This document shows, piece after piece, positions 23,240 through 36,400 of a stretch of DNA of 64,000 bases; position 1 is the first letter of the stretch, and each line of letters opens with the position of its first letter. The position numbers and the translations under genes were made by a program. Where the stretch lies: positions 6,544,001 to 6,608,000 of the forward strand of contig JAEOAD010000031.1 in the NCBI GenBank assembly GCA_036365145.1, in the 5' to 3' direction. Origin of the DNA: Orientallactaga sibirica (Eukaryota; Chordata; Mammalia; Rodentia; Dipodidae). The notes beneath the pieces are model-generated. The model had not been told where the DNA came from and ran no database searches. It was given only the letters and a program-made list of their open reading frames with translations.

Positions 23240-23535
23240 AATGCCAAACATGATGATGCACACCTTTAATCCCATCACTTGGGAGGCAGATGTGGGAGGA
23301 TCACCATGAGTTCAAAGCCAGCCTGAGACTACATAGTGAATTCCAGGTCAATCTGGGCTAGAGCTACCTAAAAAAATAAAATTAAGGGACTGGAGAGATT
23401 GCGTAGTGGCTAAGCACTTGCCTGTGAAGCCTAAAGGACCCCAGTTCAAGGCTCAATTCCCCAGTACCCACGTAAGCCAGATACACAAGGTGGCACATGC
23501 ATCTGGAGTTCGTTTGTAGTGGCTGGAAGCCCTGG

Positions 23536-23585
<50 letters not shown>

Positions 23586-23821
23586 CTCTCACACACGCGC
23601 GCGTGCCTCTTTATGTCTGTCTGTGGCTAATAAATAAATAAAAATTTTATTTATTTATTTTTTATTTTTTATTTTTTATTTTTTTGAGGTAGGGTCTCAC
23701 TGTAGCCCAGGCTGACCTAGAATTCACTATGTAGTCTCACGGTGGCATCGAACTCATGGTGATCCTCCTACCTCTGCCTTCCGGGTGCTGGGATTAAAGG
23801 CGCGCGCCACCACACCTGGCT
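23240..23821. mobile_element. B1, B2-like and B1 in series
   Basis: A sense B1 (23240-23383), a sense B2-like SINE (23387-23650, with a long (TC)n at about 23545-23583) and an antisense B1 (about 23655-23821) follow one another without unique sequence between them. Confidence 0.82.
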
Positions 23822-24340
23822 TAATAAATAAAAATTTGAAAAAATTAAATTTAATTTAAAACCAGCAGGATTCTTAAGAGATACTCACCTGTGCTCTCTC
23901 TTATGCAGAACTTTTTTAAAAAAATGTGGAAGTGCTAAGAAGGTATTTATTTATGAACTGTTGAGTAATACAAACTATAAATCAAGTTATATGTGAAACA
24001 CTCTCTTTACACCTTTGCTTTCCTCTCTCATAAGCTAGACAGACTAGATGCCTACACATAAAATACCAGGCTAAAGAGCTCCCTTGTGCTGCCTGTGAGG
24101 ACCATGCTAGGCTGTCCCACTGGGCCTCTCTAAGGCACACAGGTGGTTTTCATTTTCTTCTTTGTGCTTTTCTGTATTTTCCAAAATCTACAACATAAGA
24201 AAAGTTAGAAAATCAAATTTATTTCGGCAAAATACAGACTAAGTATAGATAGATATATAGCTTGGATTTATGGTTAACACCTGTGAAGACCATGCATATT
24301 AAACAAAAGATAATTCCTTTTGAAAAAAATATTCTTATTG
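23822..24340. other. Unique AT-rich stretch
   Basis: No exon or SINE was recognised. Confidence 0.45.
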
Positions 24341-24702
24341 CCGGCATAGTGGTGCACGCCTTTAATCCCAGCTCTTGGAAGGACAGAAGTAGGAGGATCA
24401 CTGTGAGTTCAAGGCCATCCTGAGGCTACAGAGTGAGTCCCAGATCAGCCTGGGCTACAGTGAGACCCTACCTTAAAAAAACAAACAACAAAAACCTTTT
24501 TAGTTTATTTGCAAGGAGAGAGAGAGAGAGAGACAGGGAGGGAGAAAATAGGTGTGCTAAGGCCTCTAACCTCTGAAAATGAGGTCCAGATGCATGTGCC
24601 ACTTTATGCGTTTGGCTCTCCATGGGTGCTGGGGAAGTGAACCCAGGTTGTTAGGCTTTGCCAGCAGACACCTTAACCGCTGAGCTATTTCTCCAGCCCC
24701 CA
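24341..24702. mobile_element. Sense B1 and antisense B2-like SINE
   Basis: B1 at about 24341-24485 with an A/C-rich tail, then a B2-like copy at 24497-24702 on the minus strand. Confidence 0.82.
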
Positions 24703-24792
24703 AAAGATAATTTCTTGATCATAGATCAACAAAATTGTGAAAAGTTCTCAAACTGTTCTTAGACTCCTTTAGGGACTTCCCCCCCCTTTCTA

Positions 24793-25168
24793 GCATTGAG
24801 AAGAAGTGACAGAAGAGTGCTCAGCACTGGAACATCTCTATCATACCTTCCAAGGCTCAGGGTCCATTGTGGAAGAGGTGGTGGAAAGAATGTAAGAGCC
24901 AAAAGAAAGGTAGGACTCCTTACAACGTGTTCCTCCAGACACAAAATGGCCTGGATATCCATGACCTCTCAGTGCCTGACACTACCTACACAAGACCATC
25001 ATAATAGGAGGAAAAGATGATGACATCAAAATAAAAGAGAGACTGACTGAGAAGGGGAAGATATATGATGGAGAGTGGAGTTGTGAAGGTGATAGTGGGG
25101 GAAGGGAATTACCATGGGTTATTGTCCATAATTATGGAAATTGTCAATAAAAATAAATAAATAAATTT
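24793..25168 (+). mobile_element. L1 3' end, truncated
   Basis: About 375 bases closely match the last part of the longer L1 3' UTR at 25564-26618 and the antisense copy from 50074. It ends GTCAATAAAAATAAATAAAT, and the 5' truncation is at about 24793. Confidence 0.8.
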
Positions 25169-25487
25169 TTAAGAAGTGAAAAAAGAGAAAAAAAAAAAAA
25201 AAGGGAAAGTTGGTACAGAAAGTCCTCACACACCCTTCACCCATTTTAGCCTGGTCCTAACATCTTAATACAACTGTGGTTTATTTGTTCCAACTGAGAA
25301 ACTGACATGACTACATTACTGTCAACTTCAGGTTCTTTTTTGGGTCTTGGGATTCTCCATTAACTTTCTCTTTATGTTCCAGAGTCAGACCATAGTCCCA
25401 CGTCACACTGAGTTGTCTCAGTTTCTCACACTTTCCTCGATTTTCATTCCTGCATCCTGTGTGATTTTTGTAATCTGAAAAAGAGAA
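25169..25487. other. Unique stretch, no gene seen
   Basis: No SINE and no credible exon. A 61-codon minus frame at 25311-25496 has no recognisable domain. Confidence 0.45.
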
Positions 25488-25563
25488 GAAAGGCATGGTG
25501 CTTCGTGCCAGTAATCCCAGCTACTCCGGAGGCTGAGGAAAGAGGATCAAGAGTTTAAGGCCA

Positions 25564-26618
25564 ACTCGTTACTAGATTGTTTCTAGAAAAATTTCAGTGC
25601 CAGGGATGGGATACCTTCCATTGAGTTGTTGGCCAAGGGAGGTCCTTGATGCCGGAGAAACATTACAGGCCATTGCCAAAGCTTTTGGTTTCCCACTAGA
25701 AATAGATGGCAAGCCCCTATTGATGAAGACTTCATATGCTGGGGCTGCAAGGTCACTAAGAAATCAAGCTAGAGCTGAGCTGGAAATCTCCTCCCTATAG
25801 ACCACATGACAGAAAGCTGGAAAAAGCGATGTTGTGTGCAGCCCTATGGGAGAGAGAAGTCATCAATGGTGATAAATAACAGAGGACACTGCAAGCCTTA
25901 AACTTGGGCAGCTAGGCCAAGAGACCCAATGGGTGCCGTAGTGGCATATCTGTTATGGGGAAAACCAACTGCTCTCTAATTGGACTGGAGGCCCATTCCA
26001 TCGGAGGGAATACATGCCTGGTACTGAAAAACCTAGTCAAAAGCCTATGGCCAGGGAGATCATGAGCTCTAGGGGTGTAACACGTGCTGGTGTCTGGCTA
26101 AATGCATACATTATGATCACCAAACTGCCCTATAAGTACTTTTCTTAACATTCATACCCATATATTAATGCTACTCTCACTTTTGGTTAGAGAAGCTTCT
26201 CTTTTCAGACTGTGGTGACTACTGGGATGACCCAAAAGGCACCATAGCGCTGAGAAGAAGTGACAGAGGACTGCCCAGCACTGAGACATCTCTATCACAC
26301 CCTCCAAGGCTCAGGGTCCATTGTGGAAGAGGTGGCCGAAAGAATGTAAGAGCCAAAGGAAGGGTAGGACTCCTTACAATACATTCTTCTAGACACAAAA
26401 TGGCCTGGATATCCATGACCTTACAGAGCCTAGCACTACCTACACAAGACCATCATAATAGGAGGAAAAGATGATAATATCAAAATAAAAGAGAGACTGA
26501 TTGAGAAGGAGAGGGGATATGATGGAGAGTGGAGCTGCGAAGGGGAAAGTGGGGGAGGGGAGGGAATTATCATGGTTTATTATTATCTGTAATTATGGAA
26601 GCTGTCAATTAAAAAACA
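25564..26618 (+). mobile_element. L1 3' UTR, 5' truncated
   Basis: About 1.05 kb of L1 3' UTR, matching the reverse complement of roughly 50074-51115. The perfect 15-base flank AAGAGTTTAAGGCCA lies at 25549-25563 and 26803-26817. It contains a 67-codon sense frame at 25597-25800 that partly parallels the longer frame in the other L1 copy. Confidence 0.85.
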
Positions 26619-26622
26619 AGTT

Positions 26623-26776
26623 TTTTCTTTTTTTCTTTTGAGGAAGGGTCTCACTCTAGCTCAGGCTGACCTGGAATTCACTATGGGGTCTCAGGGTGGC
26701 CTCGAAATCAAGGCGATCCTCCTACCTCTGCCTCCCGAGTGCTGGAATTAAAGGCGGGCGCCACCACGTCCGGCTC
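26623..26776 (-). mobile_element. B1 SINE inserted at the L1 tail
   Basis: Well-preserved antisense B1 between the L1 end and the right-hand L1 target duplication, so it is younger than the L1. Confidence 0.88.
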
Positions 26777-26949
26777 TGGTTTTTTTTTTTTTTTTTTTTT
26801 TTAAGAGTTTAAGGCCAGCCTGAGTTACAGAGTGAGATCCTACCCAAAAAAGGATGAAGATGGTGGTGGTGGGAGCAGCTACAACATCTGGGTGGGAGGC
26901 CAAAGATCCCTCTCTTTCCCACATCACCGAGATAAGAGAGAAAAGCCCT

Positions 26950-27216
26950 AATGGGATGCACAGAGGTTGAGGGGGGCCCTAATCCCTGCCCGCTGCCCCC
27001 TTCAGGGCCTGCTCTCATTATTGCGGGGAGCCAGGTGTGTCCGGCGGGGCCCCTCGCCGGTTGGGCGGCCAGCAGAGCGCGCGCGGGCGGGCGGGCGGGC
27101 GGGGGGCAGGCGGCGCCGACAGGGGTCAGTTGTCCCCCAGCGGTCGCCCCGCCCTTGAGCCGGTCCTATAAACTGAGCCGCCTGTGCTCAGAGCGCAGCT
27201 GGGAGCGAGCCACAGC
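26950..27216 (+). promoter_or_regulatory. Rhcg: Rhcg CpG-rich promoter region
   Basis: CpG-dense sequence with GCGCGCGG and GCGGGC words starts about 180 bases before the ATG. It contains a run of five G-tracts with single C loops (27085-27106), a GC box (CGCCCCGCCC, 27145-27154) and a TATA-like box (TATAAA, 27167-27172). By TATA spacing, transcription would start near 27195-27202, giving a 5' UTR of only about 15-22 bases. The B1 and T-run just upstream mark the edge of repeat-rich DNA. Confidence 0.75.
27167..27172 (+). promoter_or_regulatory. Rhcg: TATA-like box of Rhcg
   Basis: TATAAA lies 45-50 bases before the start codon, with a GC box 13-22 bases further upstream. No start codon lies between the predicted start site and the ATG at 27217. 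Confidence 0.6.
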
Positions 27217-27400
27217 ATGGCCTGGAACACCAACCTCCACTGGCGGCTGCCCGTCACCTGCCTGGTCCTGCAGGTGACCATGGTGGCACTCTTCAGCGTG
27301 TTCGTGCGCTACGATATCAATGCGGATGCCAGCTGGCGTTACGAGAAGTTTCTCAAGAACTTCAGCGACTTGCAGAACGAATTCTACTATCTTTACCCGA
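27217..27400 (+). CDS. Rhcg: Rhcg exon 1 (coding part)
   Basis: Encodes residues 1-61 plus one base of codon 62: the first membrane span and the start of the extracellular loop with the N48 sequon (N-F-S). Donor GTAAGT at 27401. Intron 1 is 8290 bases, phase 1. Confidence 0.96.
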
Positions 27401-30400
27401 GTAAGTCCTGCACTCAGCAGACTCACCTATGCCTGGCATCTCCAGGCAGTCCCCACCTGCTGCGCCCCGAATTCTGCCTGCTGCTGGCTGGGAATCGGGG
27501 TTAGAAAAGGAGACCAAGGAGGGGGCAATGCTGCTCCGCAGCCGCCGGTGGTACCCAGGGAAAGCTCCCCACCAGGGCACTCTCGCCCGTTTCCTCCTAT
27601 CACGCTGGAGAAATGGTCAGATGTTCACATACGCTTGGATGTATGGGAGAGGTAGGCGTTGTTGTTTATGCTGTTTTCAAGTCTCCCAACTATCATATGC
27701 TTCCGGTGTCCCTTTCCTCCTTGGTGTCCTCAAAAGTCCCATCTCTATCACTCACCAGCAGATGACCTGACTCACATAAACTCTAAATAAGGGGGTAGGA
27801 ACAATGACGATGTTCAAGGGACAGCTCGATGGCCTCCTACAGTCCTGCTGCAGGTACAGGTGTGTGGGACCAGACATGGTATTGAGCCAGGAGGTCATAA
27901 CATACTCCTTCTTTGGACTTGGGGAGGGCCATAAGGCAACCCCTGAATTTTCTGTATCTGTGGTTCTGTGATTAAAAGCCCTTGGGCTGGAGAGATTGCT
28001 CAGTGGTTAAGGCGCTTGCCTGCAGAGCCTAATGACCCGAATTTGATTCCCCAATGCCCATGTAAAGCCAGATGCACAGAGTGGCATATGCATCTGGAGT
28101 TTGACTGCAGTGGCTAGAGGCCCTGGTGTGCTCATTCTCTCTCTTCTTGCAAATAAATAAAAATATTAATAATTTAAAAAGTATATCCCTGGAATGACAG
28201 ACCTCCTTTCTACCATGGCTCTGCTACTGCAGGTTGGTCTCGGGTAGTGCCAACCTTGCTGAACTCCAGCTTATTGAATAGGAACAATTAGGGGTCCACC
28301 TCACAGTAGGGAGGTAATACTATGTGAGACAGCGTGGGGATCTGCGGCACAGTGGGGTGTGTAGTCCTCACTTTGCAGCAGAGTGATCACAGGAGCACTA
28401 ACTACATGTGCCCTAGGGTTCCAGGCATCTGACCACTGAGAGCTAGAAGGTCAGGCCCAAGGTTATTCCAAGCAGCCCAACCTCTGGACTGCCAACCCAG
28501 GACACTTCCAATGCCCTTGCGCTTTCTGAATTTCCACCCCTTCTGCCAGCAGCCAATGACAATTCTCCTAACAGGGTGTACGTGAGGTCATGGACCATCG
28601 TTTTGAGAAGGAACTTTGAAGCTTATTTCCCACAGCCATCTCTATCAACCTGTGTTCCTTTCATGGCTTGTATACTGAACCAGAGGGGACTCTCCCACCC
28701 CACTCCCCAGGTAGTGTGGCACTCTTGCCCAGGCTAACCTGGAATTCATTATTGTAGCCCCAGGCTGTGACTAAAGGTGTATGCCACTACACCAGGCATC
28801 AAGGCATTCTTTACCTTGGGAAATAATATATATTTCTTGGTTTTCCTTTTATTTGTTTATGAGAGAGAGGGGGAGGGAGAGAGAAAGAGAGACAGAGAGA
28901 AAGAGAGAAAATGGGCACACCATGTTTGCCACTGCAAAAGAACTCCAGAACTCCATGCACCACTTTGTGCATCTGGCTTTACATGGGTACTGGGGAATGG
29001 AACCTCAAGAGGGCTGGCTTTGCAATAAGTGCCTTTAACTGCTGAGCCATCTTCCCTACCAAAACCCTGGAAAAGTATTTCCAAAATAACAACACATATT
29101 CAGAATGGCAGCCTCCATTTAAAGACATGAGTTTTGGGGCTGGAGATATGGCTTAGTGGTTAAGTAGCTTGCCTACAAAGCCCAAGGACCCAGGTTCGAT
29201 TGCCCAGAACCCATGTAAGCCAGGTGCACATGGTGGCACATGCATCTGGAATTTGTTTGCAGTAGCTAGAGGCCCTGGTACGCCCATTCTCCCCACCCCA
29301 GTAAATAATTAAATAAAATAAAAAATTTTTAAAAAGACTTGAGGGGCTAGAGAGATGGCTTAGTGGGTAAGGCACTTGCCTGTGAAGCCTAAGGATCCAG
29401 GTTCAATTCTCCAGTATCCATGTAAGCCAGATGCACAAGGTAGCACATGCATATGGAGTTTGTTTGCAGTGCCTAGAGGCCATGGTGCACCCATTCTCTA
29501 TCTGCCCCTTTCACGCTCTCTCTCTCTCTCAAATAAACAAATAAAATATTCTTTTTTAAAAAAGACTTGAGTTTAGGGGGCTGCAGGCTCACTGGGAGCC
29601 ACCTATATTAAGTTGCTGCAATAGGCTAGTAAGGCTATATGGTGCCTAGAGGAAGGGAGGTAACTGAAAAGGGGGACCCCCCACTCCAAGATTTTAAAAG
29701 AGATCTTGACAGATGTGGTCTTGGAATTCAGGTTGCAAATCCACTCATTCTGTTGCCTCTCCTGGGTGTGGACTGCCAGGCAAATGTTGAAAGTAGGCAC
29801 TCTGTACACACTAGCATAGAGTTTCAGAGGGGAATGAGTGCTCCATAGATGAAGATTTGTTTTAAACTTTTTTTTATTTTAGAGGGAGAGAGAGAGAGAG
29901 AGAATTGACACACCAAAGCCTCAGCCACTGCAATCGAACTCCAGATGCTTGTGCCACCTAGTGGGCACATGTGACCTTGCATTTGCCTCACCTTTTTAAA
30001 AAAATATTTTATTTATTTATTTGAGAGAAAGAGAAAGAGAGAGAGAAAGAGAGAGAATGGGCGCCAGGACCTCCAGCCACTGCAGACGAACTCCTGATGC
30101 ATGTGCCCCCTTGTGCATCTGGCTTATGTGGGTTCTGGAGAGTCGAACCAGGATCCATTGGCTTTGCAGGTGAACATCTTAACCACGAAGCCATCTCTCT
30201 AGCCCACATTTGCCTCACTTTTGTGCGTCTGACTTACGTGGGCTCTGGAGAGTCAAACATGAGTCCTTAGGCTTTGCAGGTAAGTGCTGTAACTGCTAAG
30301 CCATCTCTCCAGCCCAGTAGATGAAGATTATTATTATTTTTTAATTTTTTAATTTATTTACTTGAGAGGAAGAGAGAGATTGGGCATGCCAGGGCTTTCA

Positions 30401-33400
30401 GCTGCTGCAAATGAACTCCAGATGCATGTACCATCTTGTGCATCTGGCTTACGTGGGTCCTGAGGAATTGAACCTGGGTCCTTTGGCTTTGCAGGCAAGT
30501 GCCTTAACCATTAAGCCATGTCTCCAGCTCTAGATGAAATTTTAATTTTATTTTATTTTTTTTGAGGTAGGATCTCACTCTAGCCCAGGCTGACCTGGAA
30601 TTCACTCTGTATTCTCAGAGTGGCCTCGAACTCATGTTGATCCTTCTACCTCTGCCTCCCCAGTGCTGGGATTAAAGGCGTGTGCCACCATGCCTGGCTT
30701 CTAGATGAAGATTTTAAAGTGGAAGCTCAGCCTCCCACTAGAGATGTGGCTGTGAACTATGTCCCTGGGTACCGTTTTGGACTGTCATAGCCTTTAAATT
30801 CCGTTGCACTCTTCCTAGCTACTAAGTGCTACTCATCTGCTTTGTCGGCCAGGATGTTAATTCTTTCTGTTTTTCAGTGGAGACAACAGGGATCAGAGAG
30901 CCCAACACTGACAATGACAGGGGCATGGGAAGGGACAAAGCCAAGCCCTCCTACTGCACAGCCTACCTCCTTTCTAGAGTGGCATTGCTCCTCCCCCAGC
31001 AGGACATTGTGCTGATTTTTAATGTGGGGGAGCTGGTCCCAAGGGAATGGAAAGGATGGTCCTCAGATCTGTAGGAACCAGTCTTAGTATGCTTTGTGGG
31101 GGACTCCTCTATACTAAAAAGGGAGTTAGCCTGGGAGGTGAGCAGCAGGGGTGGTTGGCAGTGGGAGGTGGAGTATAACTGTATATTGGTGCCCCCTGGT
31201 GGCAGTTCTTTTTTTTTTTTTTCCAGGTAGGGTCTCCCTCTAGCCCAGGCTAATGACTGGCTGTTAGTGTGCGCATTCTGGCCCCAACAGAACCTCTGAG
31301 TTGAGGAGTACTGTCTTGAAAGAGAAAAAGAAAAATAACAGCTCATACGATTCAGTTATAGCTCAAGTGTCAGGCCTGAGCCAGGGCTTTGATAAAAGGG
31401 TTCCCTCGTGACAAACTCTCCACAGAACCTCTGGTCCCAGCTGTCCTCCACTTATTAATTGAGAACTGAAAAACCAGAGGCCAGAGAGGTCAGGTCCTTT
31501 GCTGAAGTCATACAGTTTAGACTTTCCCGTCATTACTGTTTAAATCTTTTGAGTTAACACTAAACCTTATAAAATATATGATCCTTATAAAATAGATGCA
31601 TTTCAGGGCTAACTCAGGAGAGGAAAGGGAGGTGTCCAGGAATGGAGAGCTGGTTTCTGGATACTAGGGGAGGGAGAGGACAAGAGATGCCTCCAGAGAT
31701 GAAGAGAGAGGGGCAGGCACCCATAGGACCCAGGGTCATGGACAGAGAACTGGGGTGAGAAGGGTCAGGCAGGGAGGAAGGATGAGGAAAGTGAGTGTTA
31801 GTGTGGGGGTGGGGTGCCACCTCTCAGGCCACAGGGAAACCAAAAACAGCCCCAACGCCTGCAGATATCTCTGAAACCCTTCTGCTCTGCCCTTGCCTAC
31901 ATGGCCCCTCTGTGCTGCCAGCAGCAGCACCCCTTCTTGAAAGGACCCTATTTCCTGTGATGCTATGTTTTCCCAGGGTCCCCCTCCCACCCTCTTTCCC
32001 AGTCACGTCTGCTAGTGTACAGGCACACAGAGTGCCCAGCTTGTGTCTGCCTCTTTCTCAATGCCCACATTTCACCTCCCAACTGTTTACAGGCCTGCGT
32101 GGTATTAGGTGTCAGCTGTTTCTCCCATGCTGCTGGCCCACCCTGGGTCCCACTTCCACAATCATCTCAAGACCACCACAGCCAGGATGAGACCCAGCAC
32201 CTCCCTCCCACCATAGCCTCTTCCCTCCTACTGCCCCCGAGTGTGTCAATGGCCATTCAGCTCCCCTCCCTGCCTGGTGAATTGTTATCTGAACAAGTCA
32301 CCTTCCTTGTCTTCGCAGTTCTCTTCCTGTCTGTCACCTATCAGTTCTGCCCAGAATAATCATGAGGCCTTTCATGGTGCTTCAACATACATACGGCCCC
32401 ATTTTCTCCACAGCAGCTGGAAACGTGATAAAGCATGGGACATGGTCATACATGAGATCAGCCACAGATGAGAAACCTGACCTGAGGTGTGCTGGCTCCA
32501 GTAAACCATTCACAGAACGGAATGAACACAGGGAGAGCTCAGGGCACCATCCTAGGATACAGGGGACCTCGGTTCTCCTGCATCTGCTTGTGCCCCTACC
32601 CTTCAATGTTCAGAGGAACTGCTCGGTCTATTTAGTGGCGGTGGGGCCAAAGGGCCTGTAGGTTCTGTGGGTGGGAGGTGTATATGGAGAAGGGCTGTAT
32701 ACCTGCCTCACTGGAAAATTAGCCATTGTGGCTAATTGTGCCAAGCTGGCCTAGCTGAGTGCTGCTGAGAACAGCCGCCGCTAGTCCCTCGTGGAAACTC
32801 ACAGAGGGTCCACCTTGGCATTCTCCTTGGTGCAGGGAATACCCTGGTAGTGAATGCAAGCATGCCCTTGCCTTCTTGGAGCTTTACAGTATAGTAGGCT
32901 AGACAAACAAACAAGCATATAACTTCAAATGGCAATAGATATATATGGGAAATAAAAGAGGGTACCACGAGGGGGACAGCCTGCTTTGACCATGTGGTCA
33001 GAAAGGCTTCTCTGATGAGGAAGCATTTTGATGAGAGGTGTACGAAGACATAATCCGATTCCTAACAGACTCCAGAATGTTTGCTTTTTAAATATTTATC
33101 TATTTATTTTGTATTTTTCAAGGTAAGGTCTCACTCTAGCTCAGGCAGACATGGAATTCAACATGCAGTCTCAGGGTAGCCTTGAACTCTACTGATCCTC
33201 CTACCTCTGCCTCCAGAGTGCTGGGAATTAAAAGTGTGTGCCACCATGCCCAGCTATTTTTTGAGAGAAGGGGAGAGAGAGAGAGAATGGGAACACTATG
33301 GGCCTCCTGATGCTGCAAATGAACTCCAGATGCATGTGCCACTTTGTATATCTGGCTTTTTGTGGGTATGGGGGACTTGAACCTGGACTGTCAGGCTTTG

Positions 33401-36400
33401 AAAACAAGTGCCTTTAACCACTGAGCAATCTCTCTAGTTCACACCAACATATTTCTTTTTTAAGTATTTATTTATTTATTTAAGAGAGAGAGAGAAAGTG
33501 CACCAGGGCCTCCTGCCCCTACAAACTCCAGGTGCATATGCCACTTTGAGCATCTTACTTTACCTGGGTACTGCAGAATCAAACTTGGGCCATCAGGCTT
33601 TGCAAACAAGTAACTTTAACCACTTAGCAAACTCTCCAGCCTCCTCAGAGATATTTCCAATGAATAGAAGTATTCTCTTCCATAACTACAGCATTTAACT
33701 TCATAAATTCATATGGGTGTAATACACCACTAATACCTAATTCTCTTAGTTGACCCAATAATGATCTATATTGTTTCCCCCTAACCCTGTCCACAAATCC
33801 AGTGTAGACTTAGGTGTTAAACTTTTTTTTTTTTTTTTTTTTTGTTTTTTTGAGGTAGGGTCTCACTCTAGCCCAGGCTGACCTGGAATTCACTTTGTAG
33901 TCTCAGGGTGGCCTCGAACTCACAGCGATCCTCCTACCTCTGCCGCCCGAGTGCTGGGATTAAAGGTGTGTGCCACCACACCCAGCTTTAAGTGATAAAC
34001 TTAGTTGGCTTGTTTTTTTTTTTGTTTGTTTGTTTTAATTTTTTATTACTTTATTTATTTTTGGAGAGAGACAGAGAGAGAGAGAGGGAGAGGAAGACAG
34101 ATAGAGATGGGCGTGCCAGCAACCTCTCAGCTGCTGTGAACAAAATCCAGATGCGTGCGCCCCCTTGTGGGCAAGTGCGGCATTGCACCCTTGCGTCACT
34201 TTGCATCTGGCTAAACATGGGACCTGGAGATTGGAACTGGGTTCTTAGGCTTAGGAGGCAGGTACCTTAACCACTAAGCCATCTCTCCAGCCCTGGCTTG
34301 TTTTGTTGTTTTTTTGTTGTTGTTGTTGTTGTTGTTTTTAATCTGGAATATTTCAAAGGCCTTTTCTTTTTTTTTTTTAAGACATGTAGTCTAATTGCTC
34401 CATTTTGTAATTATGATTGTGCTGTTGTTGTTGTTTTCCTCCTTTGTGATCAATATGCCATCTATAGGCAGAATCTTGACGCCAGTGCAGATGTCCTGCT
34501 CCTCATTGGAACGTCTCCTTACGTTTAGCACCACTCATCAGATCTTTACTGTGAAAGTGGTAATTTTCCAACACTACCCACATTTAAGTGGAGTTGTCAG
34601 CATACTTCCACAAGAAAGAGTTCTCTTTGCTATGTTATCTGTGCTTACTATTATCCAAATGTATTATCATTACCTGTATTTATTACCAATATTGACTCAT
34701 GAAATCCTGTATCTAAATGGTTTGGGGGGTGGGGAGGCTTGGGGGTGCAGTGCCACACCATACTTATGGAGGTCAGAGGACAACTTCTAGTCCCTGCCTT
34801 CCACCTTGTTCAAGGCAGTTTTTCATTGTTCACTGTGCGTTTGCCAGGCTAACTGGCCCTCCAACTTCCTGGGCATTCTTCTGTCTCTGCTTGTCTCTTA
34901 GGCACTCTGGGATTCCAATGCCTACTTTTCTTTTTTTTTTTTTTTTTTTTTTTGGTTTTTCGAGGTAGGGTTTCTGGTCCAGGCTGACCTGGAATTAACT
35001 ATGTAGTCTCAGGGTGGCCTCGAACTCACGGCAATTCTCCTACCTCTGCCTCCCGAGTGCTGGGATTAAAGGCGTGCGCCACCACGCCCGGCTTCCAATG
35101 CCTACATTTTTGTGTCTGGCTTTACATGGGTTCTGGCAGAAGAGTCTGGTCAGAACTCATAAATTGGCTATGACTAATTAACAATAACTAATGACAAATG
35201 CATATTTTGGTCACCTGTTATGGGTCAACACAATGCCACAAGATACACGTGTGTATTTAACCTCTACAATATTATTGAATCTTTAAAGCATTATAGAAGG
35301 TGCTGAGCCCAAGTATGTTTGGTAAGAGTCATACACCCAGGAGATGGTAGATCAGCCCAGGGCATTTGAATTTGAAGCCAGTCCATAGGTTATACCCAGG
35401 GTCTAGAGGCTGAGTACAGCCTCTGGTACAGTGCAGCCTTGCCCTCTCCAGCACAGCTTTTTCCTCTTGGGAGGGAATCATTGCTTATCACCAAGCAGAC
35501 CCTTGGCGTGCCGAGCATAGTTGCACATAGCTAGTCACACACCCCACACCCAACACTTCGTCCAATCACCTAGGTGGGAATGTGGATAACTGAGCTCACT
35601 GATCAGAGCACATGAGGGCAAAAGCCCAGTGTTCAATGCTCAGAACTTTTAGTTGAGGCCTATCCCCACCTGACTGGGCTCTCCCTGCAGGCTTCCAGGA
35701 TGTGCATGTGATGGTCTTCGTGGGCTTCGGCTTCCTCATGACCTTCCTGCAGCGCTACGGGTTCAGTGCCGTGGGCTTCAACTTCCTGCTGGCAGCTTTT
35801 GGCATCCAATGGGCACTGCTCATGCAGGGCTGGTTGAACCACTTCAAAGATGGCTACATTCTGCTGGGCATAGAGAGGTGAGCACAGGAGTGAGGAGAGG
35901 GGCTTGGAGCTTGGAGGGGGGAGGACCGGCCTGCAGTGATGGGGTCGGGACATTGGGTGGGGGCTCAGCGGGTGAGGTTGGAGCCAGGGTTGGGGTGTAA
36001 TGTGGCTCCCTTCTCATGCCACATGGGCCTGTAACAGACACCTGCACCTGCATTTATGTGTGGGCATGAACACACACACATGCATGCATATTAATTTCCT
36101 CATCAGCAACTTTCTGGGCTGGGGGTTCTAATGGTGTCCAGGTACTGTAGGAGCGGCAGAATCTTCCACCTAAGACCCACTGAGGCTGCAAGGACAGGAG
36201 GCTAGCTTTTGCCCGGGAGGAGGAGGAAAGGCCCTCACCCCTGAACATGAGAAGTATCCAGCCCTGTGTTCTGAGCACAGGGCAGGTGGGGCACAGATCA
36301 GACAGCCAGATGCCTGAACCAGCTTCAGAAGGCTCCTTGTGAGGTGGGGAGGGACAAAATGTGGAACCCAGGCAAGTGAAGGCACCTCTCTCTGCAAGGT

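Larger units (their letters stand above)
25488..26850 (+). mobile_element. Old B1 split by an L1 insertion
   Basis: The left part of a diverged sense B1 (25488-25563) and its right part (about 26803-26850) are separated by an L1 3' end plus a later B1. The split occurs exactly at the duplicated word AAGAGTTTAAGGCCA. Confidence 0.75.

Noticed and set aside
1..26850. Exons of the upstream neighbour (TICRR in the human order)
   Set aside because: No exon was recognised; in human the gap between the genes exceeds the upstream span shown here.
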